Shown: in pieces, positions 8,046 through 16,660 of the stretch | Layout of the letters: every line of letters begins with the position of its first letter | Numbering within the stretch: the stretch's first letter is position 1 | Source: JAGVSR01 sp963742405 | Lineage (GTDB): Bacteria > Pseudomonadota > Alphaproteobacteria > Rhizobiales > Hyphomicrobiaceae | Direction of reading: 5' to 3' | Assembly: GCA_963742405.1 (NCBI GenBank) | Contig: CAVUMB010000004.1 | Span: 124,001 to 188,000, forward strand | Length of the DNA: 64,000 nucleotides | Translations under genes and position numbers: made by a program | Notes under the pieces: model-generated | Told to the model about the DNA's origin: nothing | Seen by the model: the letters and a program-made list of their open reading frames with translations, nothing else | The model's database searches: none

Positions 8046-9809
8046 GTGAACATTCTGGGCATCGTTACCAAGTCGCATGATACGGGCTTAGCGCTCCTTC
8101 AGAACGGGCTTCCGTCTTACATCCTCGAAGAAGAGCGGTTCAACCGGCAAAAGCATACGCTCGAATTTCCGACAAATTGCCTGGACGCCGTTTTTGGCGA
8201 TGGACAGTTCACGTTCGACGATATCGACGTCGTGACGACACCTTGGGAGATGGATCGGCTTCGCCCCACCTTCTACACCAACGTCACAGGTCAGTTGCCG
8301 TCGAGTCTTAATCTGTTACGCCCGAGCGCACACCGGGTGCAGGCGTCGGCGATCGTCAATTTGCCGTTTCGCCTGTGGATGGGCCTTGGTCGGCGCTACG
8401 GCTTCCGCAACTTGCCGAAAATCGTGCAGGTCTCGCACCACAATGCGCATGCGGCGGTGTTCAACGTTTCCCCGTTCGAGCAGGCTGCCGTTCTAGTGAT
8501 GGACGGCTATGGCGATGATACCTCGACCAGTGGCTACATCGGCCGGGGAACACGGCTCGAGCGTGTGTGGAAAAGCCAGTTCTTCGACAGTCTCGGTATG
8601 CTTTATACGTGCGTGACCGAATACCTTGGCTTCAAGGTCTTCGAGGAAGGCACCGTCATGGCGCTGGCCGCGTGCGGCGGGCCCACGTATGTCGACCGGT
8701 TCCGTGACCTTATCCAACTGCTGCCGGACGGCCAGTTCCGCATCAACCGCGACTACATTTCGTACGATACGCATGGCCTCGTGCGTCCATTCAAGTGGAA
8801 GTTCTACGAAACCTTCGGGCCGCCGCGCGCGCGCAAGGATACTCTGACGGATCATCATCGCGACATGGCGCACGCGCTGCAGGTGACGATCGAGGAGACG
8901 ATCCTTCATATCGTACGCGATATGGAAAAGCGGCAGTCATCGCGCAATCTCGTCATTTCGGGCGGCGTGGGGCTCAATTGCGTCGCCAATGCGCGTATTC
9001 TTCGAGATACAAGTTTTGAGCGCGTCTGGGTGCCGCCGTGCGCTTCCGATACGGGTGCGCCGCTCGGCTCCGCGCTGTGGCATTGGCATCAGACGCTGGG
9101 GCACGAGCGCACATTTGAGATGACGCATGCCTTCTACGGCAAAGGTTTCACCGATGCCGAAATCAAGGCCGCGCTCGATCAGGCCGGGCTTGTCTACAAG
9201 AAGTTCGACGAAGCCGATCTCCTCCGAGTGGTTGCAAAGGATCTGAGCCAACAGAAGATCGTCGGCTGGTTTCAAGGCCGGGCCGAGATGGGGCCGCGGG
9301 CACTCGGCAACCGGTCCATCCTGTCGGATGCGCGCGACAACAAGATCAAGGAACTCATTAACGCCAAGATCAAACATCGCGAGGCGTTCCGGCCGTTTGC
9401 GCCAGTCGTGCTGGTCGAGCGCGCGCAGGAATTCTTCGAAGTGACGCAGGCCGATCCTTTCATGACCCTGGCGCCGCGCATTCATCCTGACAAGCTCGCC
9501 CTCATTCCGGCCGCCGCGCACGTCGATGGCACCGGCCGTATCCAGACCATCGAGCGATCGGCGAACCCTCGCTACTATGGCGTCATCGAAGAGTACGCCA
9601 AGCTGACTGGCATACCCGTCATTCTGAATACGAGCTTCAACCGGCAGGAGCCGGTCGTGAACTCGCCCGAACAGGCAATCTCCTGTTTCCACCGCACCGA
9701 CATGGACGTGCTGGTGATGGGTGACTACTACACGGTCGATCGCAATCCTGCCGCCGTCAAGCGCGCGAGAGAAAACTTCGTCTCGGTCGCGACTGCCGGT
9801 AGTGAATAA
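8046..9809 (+). CDS. O-carbamoyltransferase, NodU/CmcH family
   Basis: The 587-residue product belongs to the carbamoyltransferase family (NodU, CmcH, TobZ), which transfers carbamoyl from carbamoyl phosphate by way of carbamoyl-AMP to a hydroxyl group of a small molecule or sugar. The start is GTG 8046 (MNILGIVTKSHDTGLALL). Family features: the N-terminal HDTG nucleotide-site motif, VSHHNAHAA and MDGYGD in the Kae1-like domain (about 125-155), SGGVGLNC in the middle, and the C-terminal YrdC-like part with AEMGPRALGNRSIL. No nod genes or antibiotic cluster surround it, so the acceptor is unknown. It converges on the glnT/creatininase operon; a functional link is possible but unproven. Confidence 0.88.
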   Translation: MNILGIVTKSHDTGLALLQNGLPSYILEEERFNRQKHTLEFPTNCLDAVFGDGQFTFDDIDVVTTPWEMDRLRPTFYTNVTGQLPSSLNLLRPSAHRVQASAIVNLPFRLWMGLGRRYGFRNLPKIVQVSHHNAHAAVFNVSPFEQAAVLVMDGYGDDTSTSGYIGRGTRLERVWKSQFFDSLGMLYTCVTEYLGFKVFEEGTVMALAACGGPTYVDRFRDLIQLLPDGQFRINRDYISYDTHGLVRPFKWKFYETFGPPRARKDTLTDHHRDMAHALQVTIEETILHIVRDMEKRQSSRNLVISGGVGLNCVANARILRDTSFERVWVPPCASDTGAPLGSALWHWHQTLGHERTFEMTHAFYGKGFTDAEIKAALDQAGLVYKKFDEADLLRVVAKDLSQQKIVGWFQGRAEMGPRALGNRSILSDARDNKIKELINAKIKHREAFRPFAPVVLVERAQEFFEVTQADPFMTLAPRIHPDKLALIPAAAHVDGTGRIQTIERSANPRYYGVIEEYAKLTGIPVILNTSFNRQEPVVNSPEQAISCFHRTDMDVLVMGDYYTVDRNPAAVKRARENFVSVATAGSE

Positions 9810-9863
9810 CAATGCGACGGACGCGGGGTCAGACGTTTCCCGCCCGACCCCTTCAATCGCCGA

Positions 9864-11225
9864 TCAGAACAGATGGCTGTAACGCTCGATTTCCCACGGT
9901 GAAATCGAGAGATGATATTCGCGCCATTCCTCACGCTTGTAGCGCACAAACTCGTCGCGCAGGGCCGTGCCGAGCGTCTTTTCAACGAGTGGGTCGGCCT
10001 GGAAAGCATCGACCGCTTCGTCGAGGTTCTGCGGCAGGAAATCTATCCCGCGTTCTCGGCGCGCTTCTTCGCTGATCTCGTAGAGATTGTCGTCGTTGGG
10101 ATGGCCGGGATCGATTTTCTCGCGCACGCCTTCAAGGCCGGCAGCGAGCGCCAACGTTGCGGCAAGATAAGGATTGAGCGCCCCGTCGGCGTTGCGGCTC
10201 TCGCAGCGACCGCCACCCATGGGGACGCGAATGGAATTGGTGCGGTTGTTGGAGCCGTACGAGTTGAAGACCGGCGCCCAGGAAAACGTTGCCATTGCGC
10301 CGCGGCGTACCAGCCGCTTGTAGCTGTTCACGGTCGGAGCGAAGGCGGCACACAGAGCACGGCCGTGGCGCAGGATGCCGCCGATGAAGTGATAGCCCGT
10401 TGGGGTCAGGCCAAGTCCGCGCGGATCGTCCGCCGGGTTGCATTTGAACAGATTTGCTTTCGTTTCGAGATCGTAGAGCGACATATTGAAGTGTGCCCCA
10501 TTGCCGGTGCGGTTGGCGTAGGGTTTGGGCATCAGGGTTGCCAGCAGGCCAAGGTCTTCGGCGTATTGTTTGGCCATCATGCGGAAAAACGTGAAGCGAT
10601 CACATGTCGTCAGTGCATCGGCGTATGCGAAATCGAATTCGTACTGCCCATTCGCATCTTCGTGGTCGAAGGAGTAAAGATCCCAACCAAGGTCATTGAT
10701 GGTCGTGGCCATCCGGTCGAGCCAGGTGAAGTTGCCCATGAATCCGCGAATGTCGTAGCAGGGCTTGATCAGCTTATCGTCGGGGTTGGGAATGGCGAGT
10801 GAGCCATCCGGCATCTTTTTGAGTACGAATATTTCGCACTCGATGCCGAGGTTGAAGCCGAGACCCATCTTGGCCGCTTCGGCCTGCATGGTCTTCAAAG
10901 CAACGCGGGTCGACAGGGGGTAAGGCTGGCCTTTGAAGTGGATGTCGGCCGGCATCCAGGCGATCTTTGGCTCCCACGGCAACTGAACGAGTTGATCGAA
11001 GTCGGGGATCGAGGCGAATTCGTCGTCGTTGGGCGCCTGACCCATGCCGTCGACCGCGTAGCCTGTGTAGAGCTCGGATCCTGCCGCCATGTGGTGGAGA
11101 TGATCGATCGGAACGACTTTGCCCTTCTGACACCCATGGATATCGACATAGGCACCCATGCAGTACTTGACGCCGCGGGCTTTCAAGTCGGTCATCAGAG
11201 CATCGAGCTTTGGATCATGAGCCAT
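9864..11225 (-). CDS. glnT: GlnT-type glutamine synthetase family ligase
   Basis: A 453-residue ATP-dependent glutamate-amine ligase of the GlnT / gamma-glutamylmethylamide synthetase branch. Start ATG 11225 with GGGGGA upstream. The catalytic barrel shows ECEIF (metal-binding Glu), NGAHFNMSL (the GS HxN site), NSYKRL and NRTNSIRVP (ATP/glutamate loops) and ESRNADGALNPYLA. There is no Tyr adenylylation site of GlnA type at the C-terminus. It could make glutamine, or a gamma-glutamyl-amide from methylamine or another amine; sequence alone does not decide. It lies 29 bases after the creatininase-family gene, in an operon whose promoter overlaps a NikR-type operator. Confidence 0.85.
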   Translation of the reverse strand: MAHDPKLDALMTDLKARGVKYCMGAYVDIHGCQKGKVVPIDHLHHMAAGSELYTGYAVDGMGQAPNDDEFASIPDFDQLVQLPWEPKIAWMPADIHFKGQPYPLSTRVALKTMQAEAAKMGLGFNLGIECEIFVLKKMPDGSLAIPNPDDKLIKPCYDIRGFMGNFTWLDRMATTINDLGWDLYSFDHEDANGQYEFDFAYADALTTCDRFTFFRMMAKQYAEDLGLLATLMPKPYANRTGNGAHFNMSLYDLETKANLFKCNPADDPRGLGLTPTGYHFIGGILRHGRALCAAFAPTVNSYKRLVRRGAMATFSWAPVFNSYGSNNRTNSIRVPMGGGRCESRNADGALNPYLAATLALAAGLEGVREKIDPGHPNDDNLYEISEEARRERGIDFLPQNLDEAVDAFQADPLVEKTLGTALRDEFVRYKREEWREYHLSISPWEIERYSHLF

Positions 11226-11254
11226 GCAGGTCCCCCGTTTGTTGGACTGAGTTC

Positions 11255-12022
11255 TCAGGAGTTGGAGAAAGGCGTGTTGTAGGATGCATCCAGCGGCGGC
11301 GTTTCGTTGATGCCGCGTCGGATCATGGCGGCCAAATCCTCGACCATCATGGCAAACAGATCCTCCCCTTTCTGCCGCGTGGCGCGGCTCGGATAGCCGG
11401 TGACGCCATTCTTGCTGGTGCGGTTGACGGGATGCGAGAAGACAAGACCGTCGGTGCGATCGGGGTCGTCGGCGGTCGCGATTTGATCTTCACGTACGAT
11501 CTCAGGCGCGAGCGCGAGCATGAGCGACGTTTCCGCGTCGTTGGCGTGCCAGTCGTCGCCGTCGGAGAAGTGCACGGCCTTGACGCGCGGTGTCATCTGG
11601 CCGGTGTTGACGATCGAGACCATCACGTCGTCGAATGTCGCCCGGAGGTTTTCGAGCGCGCAGCGCAGCGGGGCAAAATTCGTGACGTGCGTGTTGACGA
11701 TGAACAGGCGGCGCACGCCCGAATGATAGGCCCAGCTGCCGATCTGGGTGACAAGCGTCGTCATCAGGATGGGATCGAGAGCGATGGTTCCCGGCCAGCG
11801 GCGGCTATGCCCGATGGAGCAGCCGTAGGGTAGCGTCGGTAGCATCGGGACGCCGGTCGCCTCCGATACCTTGCGGCAAAGCTTGTCCGCGAGGATGAAA
11901 TCCATGCCGCAGCCCAGTTGCGGACCATGCTGCTCGGTGGCACCCACCGGCAGAATGGCTGTGCCATTGACGGCGGCCAGCGCGGCTGGAACTTCAGGCC
12001 AAGCCTTGTCTGCCCACAACAT
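11255..12022 (-). CDS. Creatininase-family amidohydrolase
   Basis: Product of 255 residues from ATG 12022, preceded by GGGG at a spacing of about 10; a GTG at 12031 is an alternative. Creatininase-family enzymes are metal-dependent (Zn, Mn or Fe) hydrolases of cyclic or linear amides; members include creatininase, FAPy deformylase and MftE. Visible family motifs are PVGATEQHGPQL (metal Glu and His), PYGCSIGH, the NTHVTN core and DWHANDAETS, where Asp, His and Glu complete the metal site. It is the first gene of an operon with glnT, so one enzyme hydrolyses and the other forms an amide bond. The substrate is unknown. Confidence 0.85.
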   Translation of the reverse strand: MLWADKAWPEVPAALAAVNGTAILPVGATEQHGPQLGCGMDFILADKLCRKVSEATGVPMLPTLPYGCSIGHSRRWPGTIALDPILMTTLVTQIGSWAYHSGVRRLFIVNTHVTNFAPLRCALENLRATFDDVMVSIVNTGQMTPRVKAVHFSDGDDWHANDAETSLMLALAPEIVREDQIATADDPDRTDGLVFSHPVNRTSKNGVTGYPSRATRQKGEDLFAMMVEDLAAMIRRGINETPPLDASYNTPFSNS

Positions 12023-12044
12023 GATATTCACCCCAGCTGATGAC

Positions 12045-12074
12045 GGTATGACGTTTGCAAGAATTCGTCATACC
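12045..12074. promoter_or_regulatory. NikR-type operator between the creatininase operon and the NikR-like gene
   Basis: GTATGA (12046-12051), exactly 16 bases, then TCATAC (12068-12073), identical to the known E. coli NikR half-sites and spacing. The dyad extends to GGTATGACG / CGTCATACC, 9 bases per arm with no mismatch. It lies 23 bases upstream of the creatininase start and 44 bases upstream of the divergent regulator start, positioned to control both. Confidence 0.85.
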
Positions 12075-12117
12075 CTACGGCAGAGCACGGAGCGTGCCAA
12101 CCGGGAGTGACCGAGCC

Positions 12118-12640
12118 ATGGTTGTGAGAACGTCTCGATCAAAGCGGACTTCGGCGGCGGGGCGGCGGCGGCCGCAGGGGAGCGCGCCGGCCAAGCGAGG
12201 TCCGGTTAGCCGGATTACGATTTCTCTGCCGGAAGAGCTTTTATCCGATCTTGATACTGTCGTCGCTCAGCGCGGATTTTTAAGCCGATCTCAGGCAGTT
12301 GCGGACTTTGTCCATCGTGCGCTGGTGGAAACGAGAAGCGAGTTCTGGCGAAGACGTGATGGTTGGCACGATCACGCTGTTCTACGACCACACGGTGGGT
12401 GGATTGCAGCAACGGCTCGCCGATCTGCAACGCCGCTATATCGACGAAGTCATTTCATCTCTGCATGTGCACCTGACCGGCGAGAAGACGCTGGAAGTGA
12501 TCCTTGTGCAGGGGCCCGCGCCCAAGTTGCGGGCAGTTGCCGGAGAGATGGGCAAACTTCGCGGCGTTATCAGCGAGCATCTGCAGCTCGCAGCCGCCAT
12601 CATCCCGCAGCTGCATCCTTTGCCGGTGAAAGCGCGTTGA
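12118..12640 (+). pseudogene. NikR-like ribbon-helix-helix regulator, apparent frameshift
   Basis: Start ATG 12118 behind GGGAG. A basic N-terminal tail (about 30 residues) leads to a ribbon-helix-helix DNA-binding domain (RITISLPEELLSDLDTVV and SRSQAVADFVHRAL). After about 12340 the frame shifts by one: removing one T near 12342 joins it to GEDVMVGTITLFYDH and the ACT-like NikR ligand domain, ending at 12640. Against E. coli NikR, His87 and His89 are kept (SLHVHL), but His76 is Arg and Cys95 is Thr, so the square-planar nickel site is incomplete. It is divergent from the creatininase/glnT operon across a perfect NikR-type box. The frameshift looks like an extra base and may be a sequence error. 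Confidence 0.8.
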
Positions 12641-12729
12641 GGCGAGCAAAAGGTGTCGCGCAGAAACGTCGTTCGGATTAGGTAACTGGTGTCGAGCAAG
12701 GCGGCGCGGCGTGCCGGAGCGGAGGCGAT

Positions 12730-13386
12730 ATGAACGAACGGGCACATGCGAAGGTAGGGCTCAAGGCAGCGATCATTCCAGTGACGCCGTTCCAGCAGAA
12801 TTGCACGCTGATCTGGGACGATGCGACGAAGGTGGGCGCTGTCGTCGATCCGGGCGGTGACCTCGGGCAGATCCAGGCGGCGATCGCGGAGGTCGGCGTC
12901 CAGGTCGAGAAAATCCTGCTGACGCACGGTCACATCGACCATGCCGGGGGCGCCGACGAACTGCGCAAAATGCTCGGCGTGAAAATCGAGGGTCCGCACA
13001 AGGCCGACAAAATCCTGCTCGATCATCTTGAAGCGCAAGGTGCGGCCTATAGCATTCCGGCCCGCAACGTCACGCCGGACCGGTGGCTTGATGAGGGCGA
13101 CACAGTCACGGTCGCGGGCCACTCATTTGAAATCCTTCACTGCCCTGGCCATTCGCCGGGGTCGGTCGTGTTCGTCAATAAGAGCCAAAAATTCATGTTG
13201 GCCGGCGACGTCATCTTCCGTGGCTCGATCGGCCGCACCGATTTTCCCTATGGCGATCATGACGCGCTGATTACCGCCATCAAGACGAAGCTATTCCCGC
13301 TCGGCGACGAGTTCGCCTTCATCTGTGGCCACGGCCCGACGAGCACGATCGGTGCTGAGCGTCAGAGCAATCCGTTTTTGACCTAG
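12730..13386 (+). CDS. MBL-fold hydrolase, YcbL / glyoxalase II-like
   Basis: The 218-residue protein has the metallo-beta-lactamase fold signature THGHIDHAGG (HxHxDH) at about 65, a second metal His in HCPGHSPGS, Asp in LAGDVIF, and a final His in CGHGPTS. It resembles the single-domain YcbL-type glyoxalase II-like hydrolases, which lack the C-terminal helical substrate domain of true glyoxalase II. ATG 12730 is preceded by GCGGAGG at good spacing. Probably a thioester hydrolase of the cytosol; the exact substrate cannot be given. It lies downstream of the NikR-like gene on the same strand, about 90 bases away. Confidence 0.85.
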   Translation: MNERAHAKVGLKAAIIPVTPFQQNCTLIWDDATKVGAVVDPGGDLGQIQAAIAEVGVQVEKILLTHGHIDHAGGADELRKMLGVKIEGPHKADKILLDHLEAQGAAYSIPARNVTPDRWLDEGDTVTVAGHSFEILHCPGHSPGSVVFVNKSQKFMLAGDVIFRGSIGRTDFPYGDHDALITAIKTKLFPLGDEFAFICGHGPTSTIGAERQSNPFLT

Positions 13387-13387
13387 T

Positions 13388-13774
13388 TCACTCGCGGAAG
13401 CGGGCGCTGACGTCGAGACAACCGAAAATCCCGCACTCTTGCGAGGCCGTGCCGTAGCCCTTCATCTCGCCCTGGTTGGCAAAGATGTCGACCGTCTCGA
13501 CCCGCAATGTTTCCGAGCAACTGGCGCGACAATATTCCCAAGTGCCGCCGGGCAGCTGGACTTGCAGTCCGTTGCGGCCTTCGCGGACCGCGCCGCGCAC
13601 GCTGCCGTTACCAAAGCGACTGTTGGCGATCACGTAGCCATCGCCATTGCCGTTATTGCCGCGGTCGCGTCGGAAGCCGGCTTCAGCGGGAACGAGGCTC
13701 GCGGTTATCAAGGCTGCAGCCAAAGCCGCCGTCCAAAGCTTCGGGGTCCATGACTTCGGGCGAATGGTGAGCAT
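13388..13774 (-). CDS. Small secreted cysteine-containing protein of unknown function
   Basis: 128 residues from ATG 13774 (MLTIRPKSWTPK). A signal peptide of about 35 residues (LWTAALAAALITASLVPAEA) is followed by a Gly/Asn-rich stretch (GNNGNGDG) and a compact domain with two Cys pairs (EYCRASC and ECGIFGC), which suggests disulphides in the periplasm. It converges on the MBL hydrolase gene with one base between the stop codons. Not assigned to a named family. Confidence 0.7.
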   Translation of the reverse strand: MLTIRPKSWTPKLWTAALAAALITASLVPAEAGFRRDRGNNGNGDGYVIANSRFGNGSVRGAVREGRNGLQVQLPGGTWEYCRASCSETLRVETVDIFANQGEMKGYGTASQECGIFGCLDVSARFRE

Positions 13775-13883
13775 AAGGCAGTCTCCAAAGACGGCGGTCG
13801 GCCGGAGCCGGGACGCTCGATGATGGACCGACCTAACATGAATTCGGCGGGGCCGGGGTGATGCAGGAGCCGCGGCAGAGGGA

Positions 13884-14361
13884 CTAACTGCGTTCCAGTT
13901 CCAGGTCGACGGAGGCGAAGCCCTGGCCATCGGTGGCAATGGATATCAACTGGCTCTTGCCTTCGAGCGTGATCGACATGGTGGCCTTGATGGTGCCGTC
14001 GATCTTCATCTCGATGCGGTCGTTGGTGAACGTTCCCGTGACCGAGCCGGTGGAGTTGAACGAGCGCTCCTCCCACGAGCCGGAAATGGCCTCGCCGGCT
14101 TGAGCTCAGCGCGGCACGGAGGTCGATTTTGTTAGAGGGGCTGGCGCAGGCGAGCGCAATACCCAGGCCCGCGCCGGCGTCCTTGGCGGTGAAGTACGCT
14201 TTGCAACTCAGGGCTTCTGACTGACCCGTCAGCAGCTGCACGCGACCATCGCCGCGCCAAGTCCCGGCGAGATCGTTGAACGTTGAGGCCAGGGCGGCCG
14301 TGGAGAAGACCGCAACCGATGCCGCGGCATAAGCCAAAATCTTCCAAACTGATGAACGCAT
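13884..14361 (-). pseudogene. Secreted protein of unknown function, apparent frameshift
   Basis: Start ATG 14361 gives a signal peptide (WKILAYAAASVAVFSTAALA) and then a domain starting FNDLAGTWRGDGRVQL with a Gly/Thr-rich, beta-sheet-like pattern. The frame breaks near 14100: deleting one A in the sequence around 14100 restores AGEAISGSWEERSFN, followed by TGTFTNDRIEMKIDG, to a stop at 13884, for a protein of about 158 residues. Both sides of the break read as one domain. A single extra base, possibly a sequence error, explains the break. It precedes the small secreted protein gene on the same strand. Confidence 0.65.
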
Positions 14362-14682
14362 GGCTGCGGTCGTCTCCTTTGTGTTCGAGCCAGGGTTCGA
14401 TAGTTACTGGGCAAATATACGGGCGAATACGGCCATAGTTGGGGAGGAGCGCCGCGTTCCGGTCGGGCCAGGGGCCAGCAGCCGATGTTGCAGTGCACAC
14501 GAAGGGCCTGCGCGCCACCGCCGCGGCCCGCGGATAGGCAGGTTCTACCCAGGTGAGTAGGACGCCCGTCCGGGAGTTGCCGCTATGAATCTCCGACGCA
14601 AGTATGGTCCAATTACGAAACGTCAGCGGGCGGGACGCCAAAGATCCCGAACGAATAATGACTACTGGGAGACGCCGTATCC
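14362..14682. other. Intergenic region before the CoA-transferase gene
   Basis: About 320 bases between divergent genes. It must carry the promoters of the secreted-protein gene (left) and of the CoA-transferase (right). I found no convincing small ORF, RNA gene or perfect repeat. GC-rich inverted segments near 14465-14535 could fold but show no known regulatory signature. Confidence 0.4.
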
Positions 14683-16636
14683 ATGGAAGCCCGAGCGAAG
14701 AACAAAGTCATCTCCGCGGAACAAGCCATTGCACTCGTGAAGGACGGCGATGTCGTCTGCACGACCGGCTTCGTGCAGAGCTGTATTCCCGAAGCGCTCC
14801 ATGCCGCGCTCGAAAAGCGATACGTCGATACGCACGCGCCCAAGGGACTGACGCTCATCATGTGCGCGGGCGCCGGCGATTCCAAGGGGCTGGGAACCGG
14901 TCGATTGCATCACGAAGGCTTGCTTACGCGCGTGATCGCCGCCAATTTCGGGCGCATGCCGAAAGTCGCGCAGGCGGCGCAGGAAAATAAGATCACCGGA
15001 TACAACTTGCCGCAGGGCGTGATCTCGAAACTGTACCGCTCATGCGCGGCGGGATCACCCGGGCTGTTCACGAAAGTCGGCCTGCATACCTATGTCGATC
15101 CGCGACTGGGCGGCGGCAAGGTCAATGAACTGACCAAGGAAGATATCGTCAAGCACGTCGAGGTCGAAGGCGAAGAGTGGCTGTTCTACAAGGCGACGCC
15201 GATCGACGTCGCGCTCATTCGCGCGACCAGTGCCGATCCGTCCGGCAATCTGTCGATGGAGAAGGAGTGCCTGACCCTCGACGTTCTGGCGCAGGCCATG
15301 GCGGCGCACAACAATGGCGGCGTCGTGATCGCGCAGGTCGAACGCATCGTCGAGCAGGGATCAATCAAGCCCAAGGACGTGCGCGTTCCGGGCATTCTCG
15401 TCGATTGCGTCGTCGTCGCGGAGCAGCCCGAGATGCATCGCATGAACTACGGCGTCATGTACGATCCGGCGCTCTCCGGCGAAATTCGCATCCCCGTCGA
15501 GAACATGAACAAGATGGAATCTCGACGAGCGCAAGATCATCGCGCGGCGCGCCGCGTTCGAGTTACCGCCCAACGGCGTCATCAATCTTGGTGTCGGCGC
15601 ACCCGACGGCGTCGCAGCGGTTGCAGCTGAAGAGCGTGTGACGCCCTACATCACGATGACGACGGAAGCCGGGGCCATCGGCGGCGTGCTCGCAGGCGGA
15701 TCGAGTTTCGGCGCTTCAGCCAATGCGCACGCGATCATCGATCAGAACCAGATGTTCGATTTCTACCATGGGCGCGGTCTCGACCTGACATGTCTGGGCA
15801 TGGCGGAATGCGATCAGTTCGGCAACGTCAACACGTCGAAATTCGGCGGGCGGCTGAATGGCTGCGGCGGTTTCATCGACATTTCGCAGAACGCCCGCGC
15901 CGTTGTGTTCGCCGGCACATTCACAGCCGGCGGACTGGAAGTCGAAGTCCATTACGGGAAGATGAAGATCGTCAAGGAAGGCCGGGCGCGCAAGTTCGTC
16001 AATAACGTCGAGCAGATTACCTTCTCCGGTCCGTATGCCTGCCGCAAGTCACAGCCGGTGATCTACGTGACGGAGCGGTGCGTGTTCCAGTTGACGCCCG
16101 GCGGTCTGGAACTGATCGAGGTGGCGCCCGGCATCGACATCGAAAAGCACATTCTTGCTCACATGGATTTCAAGCCGATCATCAACAAGCCGATGCCGAT
16201 GGACCGGCGTATCTTCGTCGACGATCCGATGGAATTGCTTTCCGAATTGCTGAATCTCAAGCTGTCGGAACGCGTCAGCTACGACAGCGACCGCAACATC
16301 CTCTTCGTCAACCTCGAAGGCTGGAGCGTACGCAAGAAGACCGACATCGACGATCTGCGCAAGACGCTCGTCGCCGCATGCGTTGCCGCGGGCCGCCGGG
16401 TCAACTCAGTCGTCAATCACGATGGCTGCCGCATCGCGGAGGATCTCTACGACAATTACGCCGAGATGATTCAATACATGATGGACGATCACTACCTGAC
16501 GACGACGCGTTACACGACATCGGCCTTCATGCGGTTGAAGATGCAGGAAGCGCTGTCCAAGCGCGGACTTGCACCGCACATTTTCGAACGCCAGGAAGAC
16601 GCCCACGCCTTCCTCGACAGCCAGGCTGCGGAATAA
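14683..16636 (+). pseudogene. Acyl-CoA:acetate/3-ketoacid CoA-transferase, apparent frameshift
   Basis: A family I CoA-transferase with both halves fused, about 650 residues if the break is repaired. The N-terminal half (from MEARAKNKVISAEQ) has the CoA-transferase alpha pattern; the C-terminal half starts LDERKIIARRAAFELPPNG and contains the catalytic Glu at about 328 in MTTEAGAIGGV. Between them, at about 15519, one extra base (GAA-T-CTC) throws the frame from NMNKME to the second half. Everything else is intact, so an insertion error is likely. It is longer than YdiF-type enzymes (about 530 residues). Start ATG 14683 has GGGAG 12 bases upstream. Confidence 0.8.
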
Positions 16637-16660
16637 GCCGATCACTCGCCGCCGCGCCGG

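Noticed and set aside
8046..9809. Assignment of the carbamoyltransferase as nodU
   Set aside because: No other nodulation genes are near and the family acts on many acceptors, so the gene symbol would be unsupported.
9825..9851. GGGGTC...GACCCC stem between the carbamoyltransferase and glnT as a terminator
   Set aside because: Only six pairs with a 15-base loop and no T-run on either strand; similar GGGGTCAGAC words recur elsewhere in the window.
12118..12640. Naming the regulator nikR
   Set aside because: Two of the four nickel ligands are replaced and no nickel transporter or hydrogenase gene is adjacent; only the operator matches.
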